Origin: Bacteroidota bacterium
GTDB lineage: Bacteria; Bacteroidota; Bacteroidia; 2-12-FULL-35-15
Length of the DNA: 64,000 nucleotides
Direction of reading: 5' to 3'
Assembly: GCA_947476185.1 (NCBI GenBank)
Contig: CANJPX010000012.1
Location: 1 to 64,000 of the forward strand
Below the pieces are notes generated by a model. That model saw only the letters and a list, made by a program, of their open reading frames with translations, was not told where the DNA came from and searched no databases. Numbering within the stretch: position 1 is the stretch's first letter; every line of letters starts with the position of its first letter. Positions 46,335 through 55,627 of this stretch are shown here, piece by piece. The position numbers and the translations under genes were made by a program.

Positions 46335-46721
46335 ATGGAAGTAGTAAATACTCTTGGTAGAAGAAAAACCGCTGTAGCACGTGCATATGTGCAAAAAGGA
46401 AGTGGCGAAATTGTAATCAACAATAAAGATTACAAAGCGTACTTCACAACATCCGTTTTACAATACAAAATTACACAGGCTTTTGGTGTTACAAAAACAC
46501 AAGATCAGTTTGATGTAAAAGTAAATGTAAAAGGGGGCGGGGTAACAGGACAAGCAGAAGCTGTTAGATTGGCAATTGCTCGTGCTTTAGTAGAAACGGA
46601 TGCAAATCTTAAACCTTTGTTGAAAGCTGAAGGATTAATGACACGTAATCCTAAAATGGTTGAACGTAAGAAACCGGGTCAGAAAAAAGCTCGTAAACGT
46701 TTCCAATTCAGTAAGCGTTAA
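46335..46721 (+). CDS. rpsI: 30S ribosomal protein S9
   Basis: 128 residues with the S9 start NTLGRRKTAVARAY, GGGVTGQAEAVRLAIARAL and the basic tail PGQKKARKRFQFSKR whose end reaches the decoding site. Translationally close to rplM (4-bp gap), as in most bacteria. Confidence 0.98.
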   Translation: MEVVNTLGRRKTAVARAYVQKGSGEIVINNKDYKAYFTTSVLQYKITQAFGVTKTQDQFDVKVNVKGGGVTGQAEAVRLAIARALVETDANLKPLLKAEGLMTRNPKMVERKKPGQKKARKRFQFSKR

Positions 46722-46738
46722 TATTTGGTTTGCAAAAT

Positions 46739-46746
46739 TATTTTTG
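46739..46746 (+). promoter_or_regulatory. -7 promoter box (TATTTTTG) in the rpsI-rpsB gap
   Basis: Exact TAnnTTTG match in the 84-bp gap, 59 bases before rpsB. It overlaps a perfect 7-bp hairpin (TGCAAAA/TTTTGCA, 46731-46748), so either a separate rpsB promoter or a weak stop/attenuator between rpsI and rpsB is possible. Confidence 0.4.
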
Positions 46747-46805
46747 CATACTCTATATAAAGAACATCTATCAAAAAAAGTATTAATCAAATTAATAAAG
46801 ACTCA

Positions 46806-47648
46806 ATGTCATCAAGAACAAATTTCACTGAATTATTAGAGGCCGGTTCTCATTTCGGTCACTTAAAAAGAAAATGGAATCCAGCAATGGCTCCATATAT
46901 CTTCACAGAAAAAAATGGTATTCACATTATCGATCTAAATAAAACTGTTGTAAAAGTTGATGAAGCAGCTGATGCTTTGAAACAAATTGCAAAATCAGGT
47001 AAGAAAATTTTATTTGTTGCTACAAAAAAGCAAGCAAAAGATATCGTTGCCGACAAAGTAAAAGCGATTGGTATGCCTTATGTTACTGAGCGTTGGCCGG
47101 GTGGTATGCTTACCAACTTTGCTACTATCCGTAAAGCTGTTAAAAAAATGGCTACTATCGATAAAATGAGCACTGACGGAACTTTTGACAATATTTCTAA
47201 AAAAGAAAAATTACAAATTTCTCGTGAGAGAGCTAAATTAGAGATCAACTTAGGAAGTATCGTAGATCTTAGCCGCCTACCGGCAGCTTTATTTATTGTA
47301 GATATTTCAAAAGAACATATCGCTGTTGCTGAAGCAAAAAGATTAAACATCCCAACCTTTGCAATTGTTGATACGAATTCAGATCCAAATGCTGTTGATT
47401 TTGCAATCCCTGCAAATGATGACGCTTCAACTTCTATCGCTTTAATTACAGGTATCATTACCAAAGCAATTGAAGAAGGACTAGCTGAACGTAAAGTAGA
47501 TAAAGAAACTGCGGCTGAAGAAAAAGAAGGTGTAAAATCTTCACGAACAGAAGCTGAACAATTAAGTGATGGTGCCAAAGTAAGATCATCAAATGATGGA
47601 GAAGCAAAAGGGCCAGGGAAAAAACCAAGAAGAAAAATCAACAGTTAA
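46806..47648 (+). CDS. rpsB: 30S ribosomal protein S2
   Basis: 280 residues, longer than the usual 240-260 because of a charged C-terminal tail (about 235-280) rich in Glu, Lys and Ser. The core is standard: LLEAGSHFGHLKRKWNP, YIFTEKNGIHIIDLNKT, RWPGGMLTNFATIRK, and NIPTFAIVDTNSDP. A terminator lies between it and tsf. Confidence 0.98.
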   Translation: MSSRTNFTELLEAGSHFGHLKRKWNPAMAPYIFTEKNGIHIIDLNKTVVKVDEAADALKQIAKSGKKILFVATKKQAKDIVADKVKAIGMPYVTERWPGGMLTNFATIRKAVKKMATIDKMSTDGTFDNISKKEKLQISRERAKLEINLGSIVDLSRLPAALFIVDISKEHIAVAEAKRLNIPTFAIVDTNSDPNAVDFAIPANDDASTSIALITGIITKAIEEGLAERKVDKETAAEEKEGVKSSRTEAEQLSDGAKVRSSNDGEAKGPGKKPRRKINS

Positions 47649-47662
47649 TTAATACAAAAAAC

Positions 47663-47688
47663 GTCCCGACAAAATCGGGACATTTTTT
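47663..47688 (+). terminator. Intrinsic terminator between rpsB and tsf
   Basis: Perfect 7-bp stem GTCCCGA/TCGGGAC with a five-base loop followed by ATTTTTT. It lies 14 bases after the rpsB stop and 15 bases before the tsf start, so it probably lowers tsf relative to rpsB. Confidence 0.88.
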
Positions 47689-47703
47689 AATAAAATAAAA
47701 CTC

Positions 47704-48540
47704 ATGACAACAATGACAATCACAGCAGCAGATATTAATAAGCTTAGACAAATGACCGGTGCAGGAATGATGGATTGCAAAAAGGCATTAACTGAAGCAC
47801 AAGGAGATTTCGAAAAAGCTATTGATGAACTTCGTAAAAAAGGACAAAAAGTTGCAGCAAACCGTGGCGACAGAGAATCTAAAGAAGGTGTTGTTCTTGC
47901 TAAAGTTACTTCTGATAACAAACGTGGTGTTGTTTTAGCAGTGAACTGCGAAACAGATTTCGTAGCTATCAATGCTGATTTCATTAAAATGACAACAGCG
48001 ATCCTTGATATAGCAGTTGAAAAAAATGCAAAAACTGCTGATGAATTGAAAGCATTACCATTTGACAGTAAAATTTCAGTTGGCGAAAAATTAATTGAGC
48101 AAACAGGTGTTATTGGAGAGAAGATCGAATTGACAAAATTTGAAGTGGTTGAAGCGCCTTTTGTATTGGCTTATATTCACCCGGGAAATAAATTAGCAAA
48201 CATAGTAGGATTCAGTTCTCCGTCGGTGAAAGCTGAAGTTGCGAAAGATGTTGCAATGCAAGTTGCTGCAATGGCTCCTGTAGCTGTTGACAAAAGCGAT
48301 GTAGATGCAGATACCATCAAACGTGAAATAGAAATAGGGAAAGAACAAGCCCGTGAAGAAGGAAAGCCGGAAGAAATGCTTGAAAAGATAGCAATGGGAA
48401 AATTGAATAAGTTCTACAAAGAATCTACTTTGTTGAATCAGGAATTTATCAAGGATAACAAGAAAACCATCGCACAATATTTGAGCGAATCGGAAAAAGG
48501 ATTAACGGTTACAGGATTCAAACGAATCGCGTTAAGCTAA
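47704..48540 (+). CDS. tsf: Elongation factor Ts
   Basis: 278 residues. N-terminal UBA-like part ITAADINKLRQMTGAGMMDCKKAL with the conserved TGAGMMDCK, AVNCETDFVA, and the C-terminal dimerisation region ending GFKRIALS. It recycles EF-Tu-GDP to EF-Tu-GTP. The ATG at 47713 is an alternative start. Bounded by terminators on both sides. Confidence 0.97.
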   Translation: MTTMTITAADINKLRQMTGAGMMDCKKALTEAQGDFEKAIDELRKKGQKVAANRGDRESKEGVVLAKVTSDNKRGVVLAVNCETDFVAINADFIKMTTAILDIAVEKNAKTADELKALPFDSKISVGEKLIEQTGVIGEKIELTKFEVVEAPFVLAYIHPGNKLANIVGFSSPSVKAEVAKDVAMQVAAMAPVAVDKSDVDADTIKREIEIGKEQAREEGKPEEMLEKIAMGKLNKFYKESTLLNQEFIKDNKKTIAQYLSESEKGLTVTGFKRIALS

Positions 48541-48556
48541 TTCATTATTGACTTTT

Positions 48557-48586
48557 AAGTCCCGAATTGATTCGGGACTTTTTTTT
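48557..48586 (+). terminator. Intrinsic terminator after tsf
   Basis: Perfect 10-bp stem AAGTCCCGAA/TTCGGGACTT with a four-base loop and a T-run, 16 bases after the tsf stop. Confidence 0.92.
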
Positions 48587-48660
48587 GGACACACATCAAC
48601 GTTTTTTATTTAAAATTAAATACCGACCTTTAAACTTTCAATTCAAAAATTCAAGCATCC

Positions 48661-49368
48661 ATGAAATATAAACGTATACTTCTGAAACTTAGTGGAGAGT
48701 CACTAATGGGAAACAAACAATTTGGTATTGATCACGATCGTTTAACTGAATATGCCTCTCAAATTAAAGAAGTAGCAGCCATGGGTGTTCAAGTAGCTAT
48801 CGTTATCGGAGGCGGAAATATTTTCAGAGGGATTCAGGCAGCAGAAGGCGGGATGGACAGAGTTCAGGGTGATTATATGGGAATGCTGGCAACAGTGATC
48901 AATTCAATGGCACTTCAATCATCTCTAGAAAAAGCAGGTGTAGAAACCCGTTTACAATCCGCCATAAAAATGGAAGAAATCTGCGAAGCATTCATCCGCA
49001 GAAAAGCTGTTCGGCACTTAGAAAAAAACCGAGTAGTCATTTTCGGAGCCGGGACAGGAAATCCTTATTTTACGACTGATACAGCTGCAACATTACGAGC
49101 GATAGAAATTGAAGCGGACGTGGTATTAAAAGGAACACGCGTGGATGGAATTTATACTTCTGATCCGGAAAAAGATAAAACTGCAACAAAATACGATACG
49201 ATCTCTTTTGAAGAGGTATATGCAAAAGGCTTAGAAGTAATGGATATGACAGCTTTCACCTTGTGTAAAGAAAATAAATTACCGATCATTGTTTTTGACA
49301 TGAACAAAAAAGGAAATTTAAAACGTTTGGTAGAAGGTGAAAAAGTAGGAACCTTGGTTGAGTTTTAA
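48661..49368 (+). CDS. pyrH: UMP kinase
   Basis: 235 residues. Bacterial UMP kinase of the amino-acid-kinase fold: [36 protein letters not shown], and [13 protein letters not shown]. It phosphorylates UMP to UDP for RNA and sugar-nucleotide synthesis. It follows the tsf terminator; its promoter was not identified. Confidence 0.98.
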   Translation: MKYKRILLKLSGESLMGNKQFGIDHDRLTEYASQIKEVAAMGVQVAIVIGGGNIFRGIQAAEGGMDRVQGDYMGMLATVINSMALQSSLEKAGVETRLQSAIKMEEICEAFIRRKAVRHLEKNRVVIFGAGTGNPYFTTDTAATLRAIEIEADVVLKGTRVDGIYTSDPEKDKTATKYDTISFEEVYAKGLEVMDMTAFTLCKENKLPIIVFDMNKKGNLKRLVEGEKVGTLVEF

Positions 49369-49417
49369 AATGCCGCTCTTATCTACCCCGAAAGGAGAGA
49401 ATAAAAAGAAAAAATCC

Positions 49418-49425
49418 TACATTTG
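49418..49425 (+). promoter_or_regulatory. -7 promoter box (TACATTTG) for frr
   Basis: Exact TAnnTTTG match in the pyrH-frr gap, 52 bases before the frr ATG and just upstream of a tandem heptamer array. Confidence 0.45.
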
Positions 49426-49438
49426 TAATAGTAAAAAG

Positions 49439-49473
49439 TACTTGCTACTTAATACTTGATATTTAATACTTAG
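49439..49473 (+). repeat. Five tandem 7-bp repeats before frr
   Basis: TACTTGC, TACTTAA, TACTTGA, TATTTAA and TACTTAG follow each other without a break, ending 4 bases before the frr ATG. They would lie in the mRNA leader, over the ribosome-loading region. Confidence 0.8.
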
Positions 49474-49477
49474 AAAA

Positions 49478-50041
49478 ATGAACGAAGACATTCAATTTAT
49501 ATTAGACAATGCAAAAGAGCAAATGGAAAAAGCTCTTTCACATTTGGAGGCAGAACTGGTAAAGGTGCGTGCAGGAAAAGCGAGCCCGACTATGCTTGAA
49601 AGCATTTCTGTAGATTATTATGGTGCGCGCACACCGCTTAGTCAGGTGGCAAGTGTCAATACTGCTGACGCACGCACACTAGTGATACAACCTTGGGAAA
49701 AATCAATGCTTACTCCTATTGAGAAGGCGATCATGGCAGCGAATCTTGGATTAAATCCGCAGAATGACGGTGTATTGATACGTATTCTTGTGCCTGCACT
49801 TACAGAAGAACGAAGACGCGATCTTGTAAAAAAAGCGAAATCAGAAGCTGAAAATGCGAAGGTTGTTTTGCGTACTGTAAGAAAAGAAGCGAATGAAGAA
49901 TTAAAAAAACTTCAAAAAAACGGAACACCTGAAGATGAGGTAAAAAGCTCTGAAACAGTTGTACAAACACTAACAGACGGATATGTTGTTAAATGTGATA
50001 AACATTTAGAGATCAAAGAAAAAGAAATTATGACTGTTTAA
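49478..50041 (+). CDS. frr: Ribosome recycling factor
   Basis: 187 residues, normal size. Typical RRF segments: KVRAGKASPTMLESISVDYYG, NTADARTLVIQPWEKSML, GLNPQNDGVLIRI and PALTEERRRDLVKKAKSEAE (in parts). It splits post-termination ribosomes with EF-G. Followed by a strong terminator. Confidence 0.98.
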   Translation: MNEDIQFILDNAKEQMEKALSHLEAELVKVRAGKASPTMLESISVDYYGARTPLSQVASVNTADARTLVIQPWEKSMLTPIEKAIMAANLGLNPQNDGVLIRILVPALTEERRRDLVKKAKSEAENAKVVLRTVRKEANEELKKLQKNGTPEDEVKSSETVVQTLTDGYVVKCDKHLEIKEKEIMTV

Positions 50042-50077
50042 TTTGAAAATGTATCAAATTGAAAAAAATGAAATAAG

Positions 50078-50102
50078 AACTCTGCTTTTTGCGGAGTTTT
50101 TT
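50078..50102 (+). terminator. Intrinsic terminator after frr
   Basis: Eight-pair stem AACTCTGC/GCGGAGTT with a TTTTT loop and a T-run that reaches the stop codon of the converging radical SAM gene. Confidence 0.88.
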
Positions 50103-51123
50103 ATGCCCACACTTTTGTACCTTCAGTACAATTTTTGCAGATGTCGATTTCGGAGCGGGAACGCAAAACAGAAGCTCTGAAATTTTTATACTTCTCCCCT
50201 TTCCACATTTCCTTAAAAGAAATAGTTTTTAGATCTCCCATTTGATGTTGCGCATCTTTATCGAAACAACATGGAACAACAAGTCCATCCCAGGTAATAA
50301 CCGTTGAATGCCATAATCTCCAACAGTGATCTAACATTTTATTTTTTATGGTATAAGTCCCATCAGCACTTTGTTTGTAACGCGAATATTTTTCAATGGT
50401 AGGAATTAATTTATTTCCATTCACATAATCATACATCTGTGCTGTTTTAAAACACACCTCATCGACTCCGATCTTTTTTGCTAATGCTTCAACATCTTTT
50501 ATCTGATGTTCATTCGGTTTAACTACCAAAAACTGAAAAATAACATGTGGTGTCTTTGATTTTAATTGTTTTTTCCAACTAATAATATTTTCTGCACCTT
50601 CGATCACTTTTTTCAAGTCGCCACCGATCCTGTACTGTTCATAGGTTTCCTGAGTAGTACCATCAATGGAGATGATCAATCTGCTCAGACCACTTTCAAC
50701 TGTTTTTCGTGCCATTTCATTATCCAGATAATGCGCATTGGTAGAAGTGGCTGTATAAATATTTTTTGAAGAAGCATAATTTACCATCTCCAGAAATTTC
50801 GGATTAAGGAAAGGTTCACCTTGAAAATAAAAGATCAAATAGGAGATCTCTTTGTATAACTCATCAATGGTTGATCTGAAAAAATTGTTTTCAAGCATTC
50901 CTGTTGGCCGGGTGAATTCGCGTTTTCCACTCGGGCATTCAGGACATCTTAAATTACAAGAAGTCGTTGGTTCAAACGTAAGGCTAATTGGAACACCCCA
51001 CTGAATAGGCTTTTTAGTCCACTTGGAGATATAAAAACTCGACACAACTTTTGCAGCATTCCATATTCTGCGAAAAGTAAGTTTTGAGATAAAATTAAAT
51101 CCGTCTGAAATAGTTGCGTTCAA
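50101..51123 (-). CDS. Radical SAM / SPASM-domain protein
   Basis: 340 residues. The radical SAM cluster motif is Cys56-x3-Cys60-x2-Cys63 (SCNLRCPECP), and a C-terminal SPASM-like region holds further cysteines (DHCWRLW, VVPCCFDKD, IDICKNC) for auxiliary Fe-S clusters. SPASM enzymes often modify peptides or proteins, but no small precursor peptide gene is visible next to it; many Bacteroidota have such single genes of unknown substrate. The start appears to be TTG at 51123. It converges with frr and has a wide gap upstream. Confidence 0.92.
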   Translation of the reverse strand: MNATISDGFNFISKLTFRRIWNAAKVVSSFYISKWTKKPIQWGVPISLTFEPTTSCNLRCPECPSGKREFTRPTGMLENNFFRSTIDELYKEISYLIFYFQGEPFLNPKFLEMVNYASSKNIYTATSTNAHYLDNEMARKTVESGLSRLIISIDGTTQETYEQYRIGGDLKKVIEGAENIISWKKQLKSKTPHVIFQFLVVKPNEHQIKDVEALAKKIGVDEVCFKTAQMYDYVNGNKLIPTIEKYSRYKQSADGTYTIKNKMLDHCWRLWHSTVITWDGLVVPCCFDKDAQHQMGDLKTISFKEMWKGEKYKNFRASVLRSRSEIDICKNCTEGTKVWA

Positions 51124-51275
51124 GAATTTTGCTTTTTGTAAAGATAATGATGATTATTCAATGCAGCTTATCCAAAAAAATTTATAAATCAGTCACACTA
51201 TAATTTAAACCCTATCTTCTCCTCCCATATTGAAAGGGGGGAATTATCTTAACAAACAAGACATTAACCAAAAAC

Positions 51276-51310
51276 AAAACGCCTGCAACGAAAATCGCTA
51301 CAGGCGTTTT
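51276..51310 (-). terminator. Intrinsic terminator after the 319-residue T9SS protein
   Basis: Ten-pair stem AAAACGCCTG/CAGGCGTTTT with a 15-base loop and a T-rich tail on the minus strand, 18 bases after the stop. Confidence 0.85.
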
Positions 51311-51327
51311 GTAAAATATAAGGAGGC

Positions 51328-52287
51328 TTATTTTGTTACTTCAAATTTCCCTCGGTTGATCACTTCTTTCTTTTCATTCACCACATTGTAAATATACATA
51401 CCTGCTGAAAACGAAGAGAGTTCAATTGTAACAGCGTTTCCTATCATTTCAAACGCTCCCACTTTTCGTCCTGCAATATCAAACACTTCAACAGCAGTTG
51501 CATTTAATGAACTAGTAAAACTAATACTGTTTGTAGCTGGATTAGGAAATACTGACACATTTCCAGCATTTTCAATTTCGTTTATACTGTTGTATCCTGA
51601 CCAAACAAAATTATCTACATAAAAAGTGCTGCCTTTTTTTGCACCAGAATGCTTAAATACACTTGAGGAAGCAATTATAATCATTGAATCAGCCCAAGCT
51701 GAAGCAAATGCAGGATTATATACCATCGTTAAACTATTTAAAGCAAACGAAGCAGTTGAAGTATTAGTTGCATATTGTCCGTAGGCAATAGTATCTCTTG
51801 AGCTACCATTCCATCTTATCAAATGCGCTGTAACAAAAGCAGAGTCACCAGAAACAGGAGAATACTTAGAAGAAAAAGATAATGTTGCAGGACGAATTAT
51901 TCCGACAGGTAAAGGTGACCCTAATTTTAGTGTTGGTGGTGAACCAATTATTACTTTTCCTGTTCCTACAAAGCCCACTGTATCAAAATTTTGACCAGGA
52001 GTAAATGGATTTGGAATCAGTATTGTTGAAGGAATAACATCAGTAACAATCTTAGCAGCAATTAATCCGGAAGGTATTGTACCTGTTGTTACTTTAGAAA
52101 CGGTAATAGGCATTATTCCAGTAAAAGAGCTATTTAGTGTATTAAAACTAGCCCATCCATTTGGATCTTCTGCAGTTGTTCCAGGCAAGCCAACAATTGT
52201 CCATGCTTCAAAATTAAGATCCGCTTGTGCTAATCCATTAAAAACAAAAGCGATTAATGCTGTTGCTGTAAATAATATTTTTTTCAT
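51328..52287 (-). CDS. Secreted protein with type IX sorting domain (PCMD-like body)
   Basis: 319 residues. Signal peptide cut near NGLAQ (about 21). The body (about 23-230) ends in a beta-sandwich pattern (GDSAFVTAHLIRW, STFYVDNFVWSGY) that resembles the PCMD putative carbohydrate module; this is tentative. The last 75 residues are a T9SS type A C-terminal sorting domain: VSVFPNPATNSI, VEVFDIAGRKV, and the final KFEVTK. Exported and probably anchored at or shed from the cell surface. A similar neighbour lies upstream. Confidence 0.88.
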   Translation of the reverse strand: MKKILFTATALIAFVFNGLAQADLNFEAWTIVGLPGTTAEDPNGWASFNTLNSSFTGIMPITVSKVTTGTIPSGLIAAKIVTDVIPSTILIPNPFTPGQNFDTVGFVGTGKVIIGSPPTLKLGSPLPVGIIRPATLSFSSKYSPVSGDSAFVTAHLIRWNGSSRDTIAYGQYATNTSTASFALNSLTMVYNPAFASAWADSMIIIASSSVFKHSGAKKGSTFYVDNFVWSGYNSINEIENAGNVSVFPNPATNSISFTSSLNATAVEVFDIAGRKVGAFEMIGNAVTIELSSFSAGMYIYNVVNEKKEVINRGKFEVTK

Positions 52288-52314
52288 TTGACTAAATTTA
52301 ATTTAAGTGGATAA

Positions 52315-52322
52315 CAAATATA
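52315..52322 (-). promoter_or_regulatory. -7 promoter box (TATATTTG) for the 319-residue T9SS protein
   Basis: Exact TAnnTTTG match on the minus strand, 27 bases before the ATG; identical to the box upstream of the neighbouring T9SS gene. Confidence 0.5.
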
Positions 52323-52354
52323 ACATTTATATTTTCTATTTTTTGCATAAAAAC

Positions 52355-52386
52355 AGAACGCTGTAATAATTAAATTACAGCGTTCT
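52355..52386 (-). terminator. Intrinsic terminator after the 359-residue T9SS protein
   Basis: Perfect 13-bp stem AGAACGCTGTAAT/ATTACAGCGTTCT with a 6-base loop; TGTTTTT follows on the minus strand. It separates the two T9SS genes. Confidence 0.9.
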
Positions 52387-52402
52387 AAAAAAACAAAATT
52401 AA

Positions 52403-53482
52403 TTATTTTACTACAGTAAATTTACCGCGATTAATTATTCCCTGATCTTTTCCGATTATTGCATATGAATAAATACCATTTGCATAATTAGAAATATTGA
52501 CAGAAGTATTATCACCTGAAATGGTAAATGTATCTATCAAACGGCCTGCAACATCAAGCAGTTGAACAGAAGAAACTTTAGAAGCTTCTACTGCAAAAGT
52601 GATCTCATTTTGAGCAGGATTTGGATACACATTTACTTGTGCAGAAGCTGTTGCTTCGTTTATTCCGACAACAGGTAAAGCCTGTAACCATTGTACTTGT
52701 TTTATAGCACTTAATGAATCTAATTTGATACTTACCAATGGAAAACCAATTCCATTTGCCCACCATGTATATCCGGTTGTAGAGTCAGCAGATACTGAAA
52801 CTTCAGTAACCCAAGCACCGAATACAAATGCATCTATTGTATCATGTTTAACAATAGTTTCTTTACTACGAAGAACATTGTAGGTTCCTAAAGGAGTTGT
52901 AAGAGTCCCCCAAGCATCTACCAAAACACTTTTTTGCTGAACAGATCTTTGTCTTATTGAATCAACTACAAAAGGCACCCCCGGAGGAACAGCCCCATAA
53001 TAGAAAGCAGGAAGGTTTTGAATAAAGTTGTTTGAAAAAGACATTAAATATGTTTCAGGGAAATTCATTAAAATTTCTGAAGGTGTATTCACTTGATTAA
53101 GTGTCATAGGACCTGCACCAAGATTAGCTGTTCCTGAGAAACCTTGTGATGTTAAACCAGAAACAGCGTTAGTCAAATAACCATAGTTATTTTGCCACCC
53201 TTGTTTCATAACCAGATTAGAAGTCGGGAAATGAACATTCGGAACCCATGATGCGAAAAGAAATGTCATCGTATCCGTAGTTGAGGTATTCAACATACTC
53301 ATATTCCAAGTTTGGCTAACACCATCAGTACCAACAGATAAAGAACCTGAAGGTAAAGTGTCATTCGCCTGATAAATAATTTTTATTGGTGATGCAACAT
53401 CGGCTGTAGTGACGGTTATCTGAGCGCTTGAGCTCAAAACACCTGCAAATAAAGCTGAAATAAAAAGTAAAGATTTTTTCAT
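52403..53482 (-). CDS. Secreted protein with type IX sorting domain
   Basis: 359 residues. Signal peptide cut near LSSSAQ (about 20). The body (about 21-275) is beta-rich and begins ITVTTADVASPIKIIYQ; I do not know its family. The tail is a T9SS type A sorting domain: VNVYPNPAQNEI, VQLLDVAGRLI, then GKFTVVK. It shares its sorting-domain style and its promoter box with the next gene but has its own terminator. Confidence 0.88.
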   Translation of the reverse strand: MKKSLLFISALFAGVLSSSAQITVTTADVASPIKIIYQANDTLPSGSLSVGTDGVSQTWNMSMLNTSTTDTMTFLFASWVPNVHFPTSNLVMKQGWQNNYGYLTNAVSGLTSQGFSGTANLGAGPMTLNQVNTPSEILMNFPETYLMSFSNNFIQNLPAFYYGAVPPGVPFVVDSIRQRSVQQKSVLVDAWGTLTTPLGTYNVLRSKETIVKHDTIDAFVFGAWVTEVSVSADSTTGYTWWANGIGFPLVSIKLDSLSAIKQVQWLQALPVVGINEATASAQVNVYPNPAQNEITFAVEASKVSSVQLLDVAGRLIDTFTISGDNTSVNISNYANGIYSYAIIGKDQGIINRGKFTVVK

Positions 53483-53516
53483 GTTTTAATTTTTAAGATT
53501 TTGATTATTGTATAGA

Positions 53517-53524
53517 CAAATATA
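53517..53524 (-). promoter_or_regulatory. -7 promoter box (TATATTTG) for the 359-residue T9SS protein
   Basis: Exact TAnnTTTG match on the minus strand, 34 bases before the ATG at 53482. Confidence 0.5.
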
Positions 53525-53747
53525 CAAAATTTGCATATCAAAATAAAATTCTGATGGATGAATGAAAATTAGACCAATTCATTGAAATTTTGAAGAAAAG
53601 ACTGTGTACGCAATTGTTTTGTCGTCACTCCCCACATTGAATTTCTTCAAAAGTAAATTATAAAAAACGTTAAATCTATCGAATCTGATCCATTGAATAA
53701 AGGATTATTCTGAATGACAATGAAAATAAATTAGGATAAAACTTATT

Positions 53748-55589
53748 TTATACAAAGGATTGCATATCATGCAATTTGCTGTAGGTACCGTTTAAGGCAA
53801 GCAACTGAGAGTGAGTACCTCGTTCAATGATCTCTCCCTTTTGCATTACAATTATCTCATCCGCATGCTGAATAGTGGACAAACGATGAGCAATTACAAC
53901 AGAAGTACGATTTTTCATCAAATTGGATAAAGCATCCTGCACCAAACGTTCGCTTTCGGTATCTAATGCTGACGTAGCTTCATCTAAGATCAAAATTGGT
54001 GGATTTTTAAGCACAGCACGGGCGATACTAATCCGCTGGCGTTGGCCACCAGACATTTTACTACCTCTATCCCCGATATTTGTTTGATACCCAACAGGCA
54101 TTTGAACAATAAAATCGTGGGCATTGGCTATTTTTGCAGCTTCGATAACTTGTTCCTCGGTAACACCTTCGATACCAAAGGCTATGTTATTATAAACAGT
54201 ATCATTAAATAAAATGGACTCTTGTGTCACGATACCCATCAAAGCACGAATATCTTTTATTTTTGCCTCTTTGATGGAGACCCCGTCAATCAATATTTCT
54301 CCTTTAGTAGTATCGTAAAAGCGTGGCAACATATCCGCTAAAGTGGTTTTTCCTGAGCCAGATTGCCCGACCAAAGCAATTGTTTTCCCTTTTTCGATCT
54401 TCAAATTGATATTATTCAATACCCATCCTACTTCTCCTTCGCGATAAGCAAATGAAACATTTTTGTATTCGATCTCCTTTTCGAATTTCTTAATTGAAAC
54501 CGGATTTGCAGCATCTTTTATAGTCACTTCTGCATTAATTATCCTATCGATACGTTCGGCAGAAGCCAGTCCTTTTTGAACACTTGTATAGGCTGTAGTA
54601 AAAGATTTAGCAGGAGACAATAATTGGGAGAAAAGTGCCAGGTAAGTCATAAATACCTCACCATCCATCGAATGATCACCAATCACCATCCTGCCTCCAA
54701 TAAATAAAATAACGACCAAAACCGTTACGCCCATAAATTCACTCAAAGGTGAAGCGAGATCACCTTTACGGTACATGCGGATACTAATGTCAGTATATTG
54801 TTGGTTTTCGCTCTGGAATTTTTCGCTGATAGTTTTCTCCGCATTAAATCCCTTTATGATACGCAGGCCGCCTAAGGTTTCTTCCATGATAGAAAGCAAA
54901 ACCCCCATTTTTTCTTTCCCCTTTGCAGAAGAGCGTCTAAGGCTTTTTCCAATAACACCAATCACCAAACCTGAAACGGGGAGTAAAACAAAAGAGACCA
55001 GCGTTAAAAGCGGGCTCATAAAAACCATCAAAACAAGAAAAAAGACAAGGTTCAAAGGTTCGCGAAAAATCATCTCCAATGATTGCATGATACTCCATTC
55101 TATCTCCTGAACATCAACGGTCATACGACTCATGATATCCCCTTTACGTTCTTCAGAATAATAAGAAAGGGATAGGTCAAGGGATTTATTGAATATTTTG
55201 TTACGCATATCACGCACTACTCCATTGCGCAGCGGCGCTAAGAAATACATGGCCAGATAACGGAAAAGATTTTTTAAGAAAATTGTAGTGGCCGTGAATA
55301 AACAGATCCAGATCAAAACACTTATTTTGCCGTGATCTTCGGCACCTTTTGCCAATGAATAGTTAAGTAATTCCAAAAAACCATTCGTACTAAAATGCCA
55401 AACCGGTTTGTTTTCTGCAATAACTTTTAAGGCATTAGAATCATTAGAAAAAAGCACTTTCAAGAAAGGCAAAAGCATCAGAATGGAGAAGAGAGAGAAA
55501 ATTACAGAAAGTACATTAAAGATGATGTTCCAAATAGCATAACGCCAGTAACCTTTTACATACCGCAGAACACCGAAAAACTTTTTCAT
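53748..55589 (-). CDS. MsbA-like ABC exporter, fused permease and ATPase
   Basis: 613 residues. An exporter transmembrane domain of about six helices (15-335) is followed by an ATPase domain (about 365-605) with Walker A GQSGSGKTT, signature MSGGQRQR, Walker B ILILDEATS and the H-loop His in VIAHRLST. One chain with this layout works as a dimer; lipid A-core flipping as by MsbA is the likeliest role, drug or lipid export being alternatives. It diverges from rbfA across a 96-bp gap holding a -7 box for each side. Confidence 0.94.
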   Translation of the reverse strand: MKKFFGVLRYVKGYWRYAIWNIIFNVLSVIFSLFSILMLLPFLKVLFSNDSNALKVIAENKPVWHFSTNGFLELLNYSLAKGAEDHGKISVLIWICLFTATTIFLKNLFRYLAMYFLAPLRNGVVRDMRNKIFNKSLDLSLSYYSEERKGDIMSRMTVDVQEIEWSIMQSLEMIFREPLNLVFFLVLMVFMSPLLTLVSFVLLPVSGLVIGVIGKSLRRSSAKGKEKMGVLLSIMEETLGGLRIIKGFNAEKTISEKFQSENQQYTDISIRMYRKGDLASPLSEFMGVTVLVVILFIGGRMVIGDHSMDGEVFMTYLALFSQLLSPAKSFTTAYTSVQKGLASAERIDRIINAEVTIKDAANPVSIKKFEKEIEYKNVSFAYREGEVGWVLNNINLKIEKGKTIALVGQSGSGKTTLADMLPRFYDTTKGEILIDGVSIKEAKIKDIRALMGIVTQESILFNDTVYNNIAFGIEGVTEEQVIEAAKIANAHDFIVQMPVGYQTNIGDRGSKMSGGQRQRISIARAVLKNPPILILDEATSALDTESERLVQDALSNLMKNRTSVVIAHRLSTIQHADEIIVMQKGEIIERGTHSQLLALNGTYSKLHDMQSFV

Positions 55590-55627
55590 TTATTATTTAA
55601 GTAATGAAATTAATAACGAATAATGTG

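Noticed and set aside
47078-47641. 187-codon open frame on the minus strand
   Set aside because: It lies entirely opposite rpsB, has a Ser/Ala/Leu-rich low-complexity product and no family motif; it mirrors the codon bias of the real gene.
50101-51327. RiPP cluster around the radical SAM/SPASM gene
   Set aside because: I looked for a short precursor frame on both strands of the flanking gaps and found none with a leader or a Cys/Ser-rich core; no transporter or protease is next to it.
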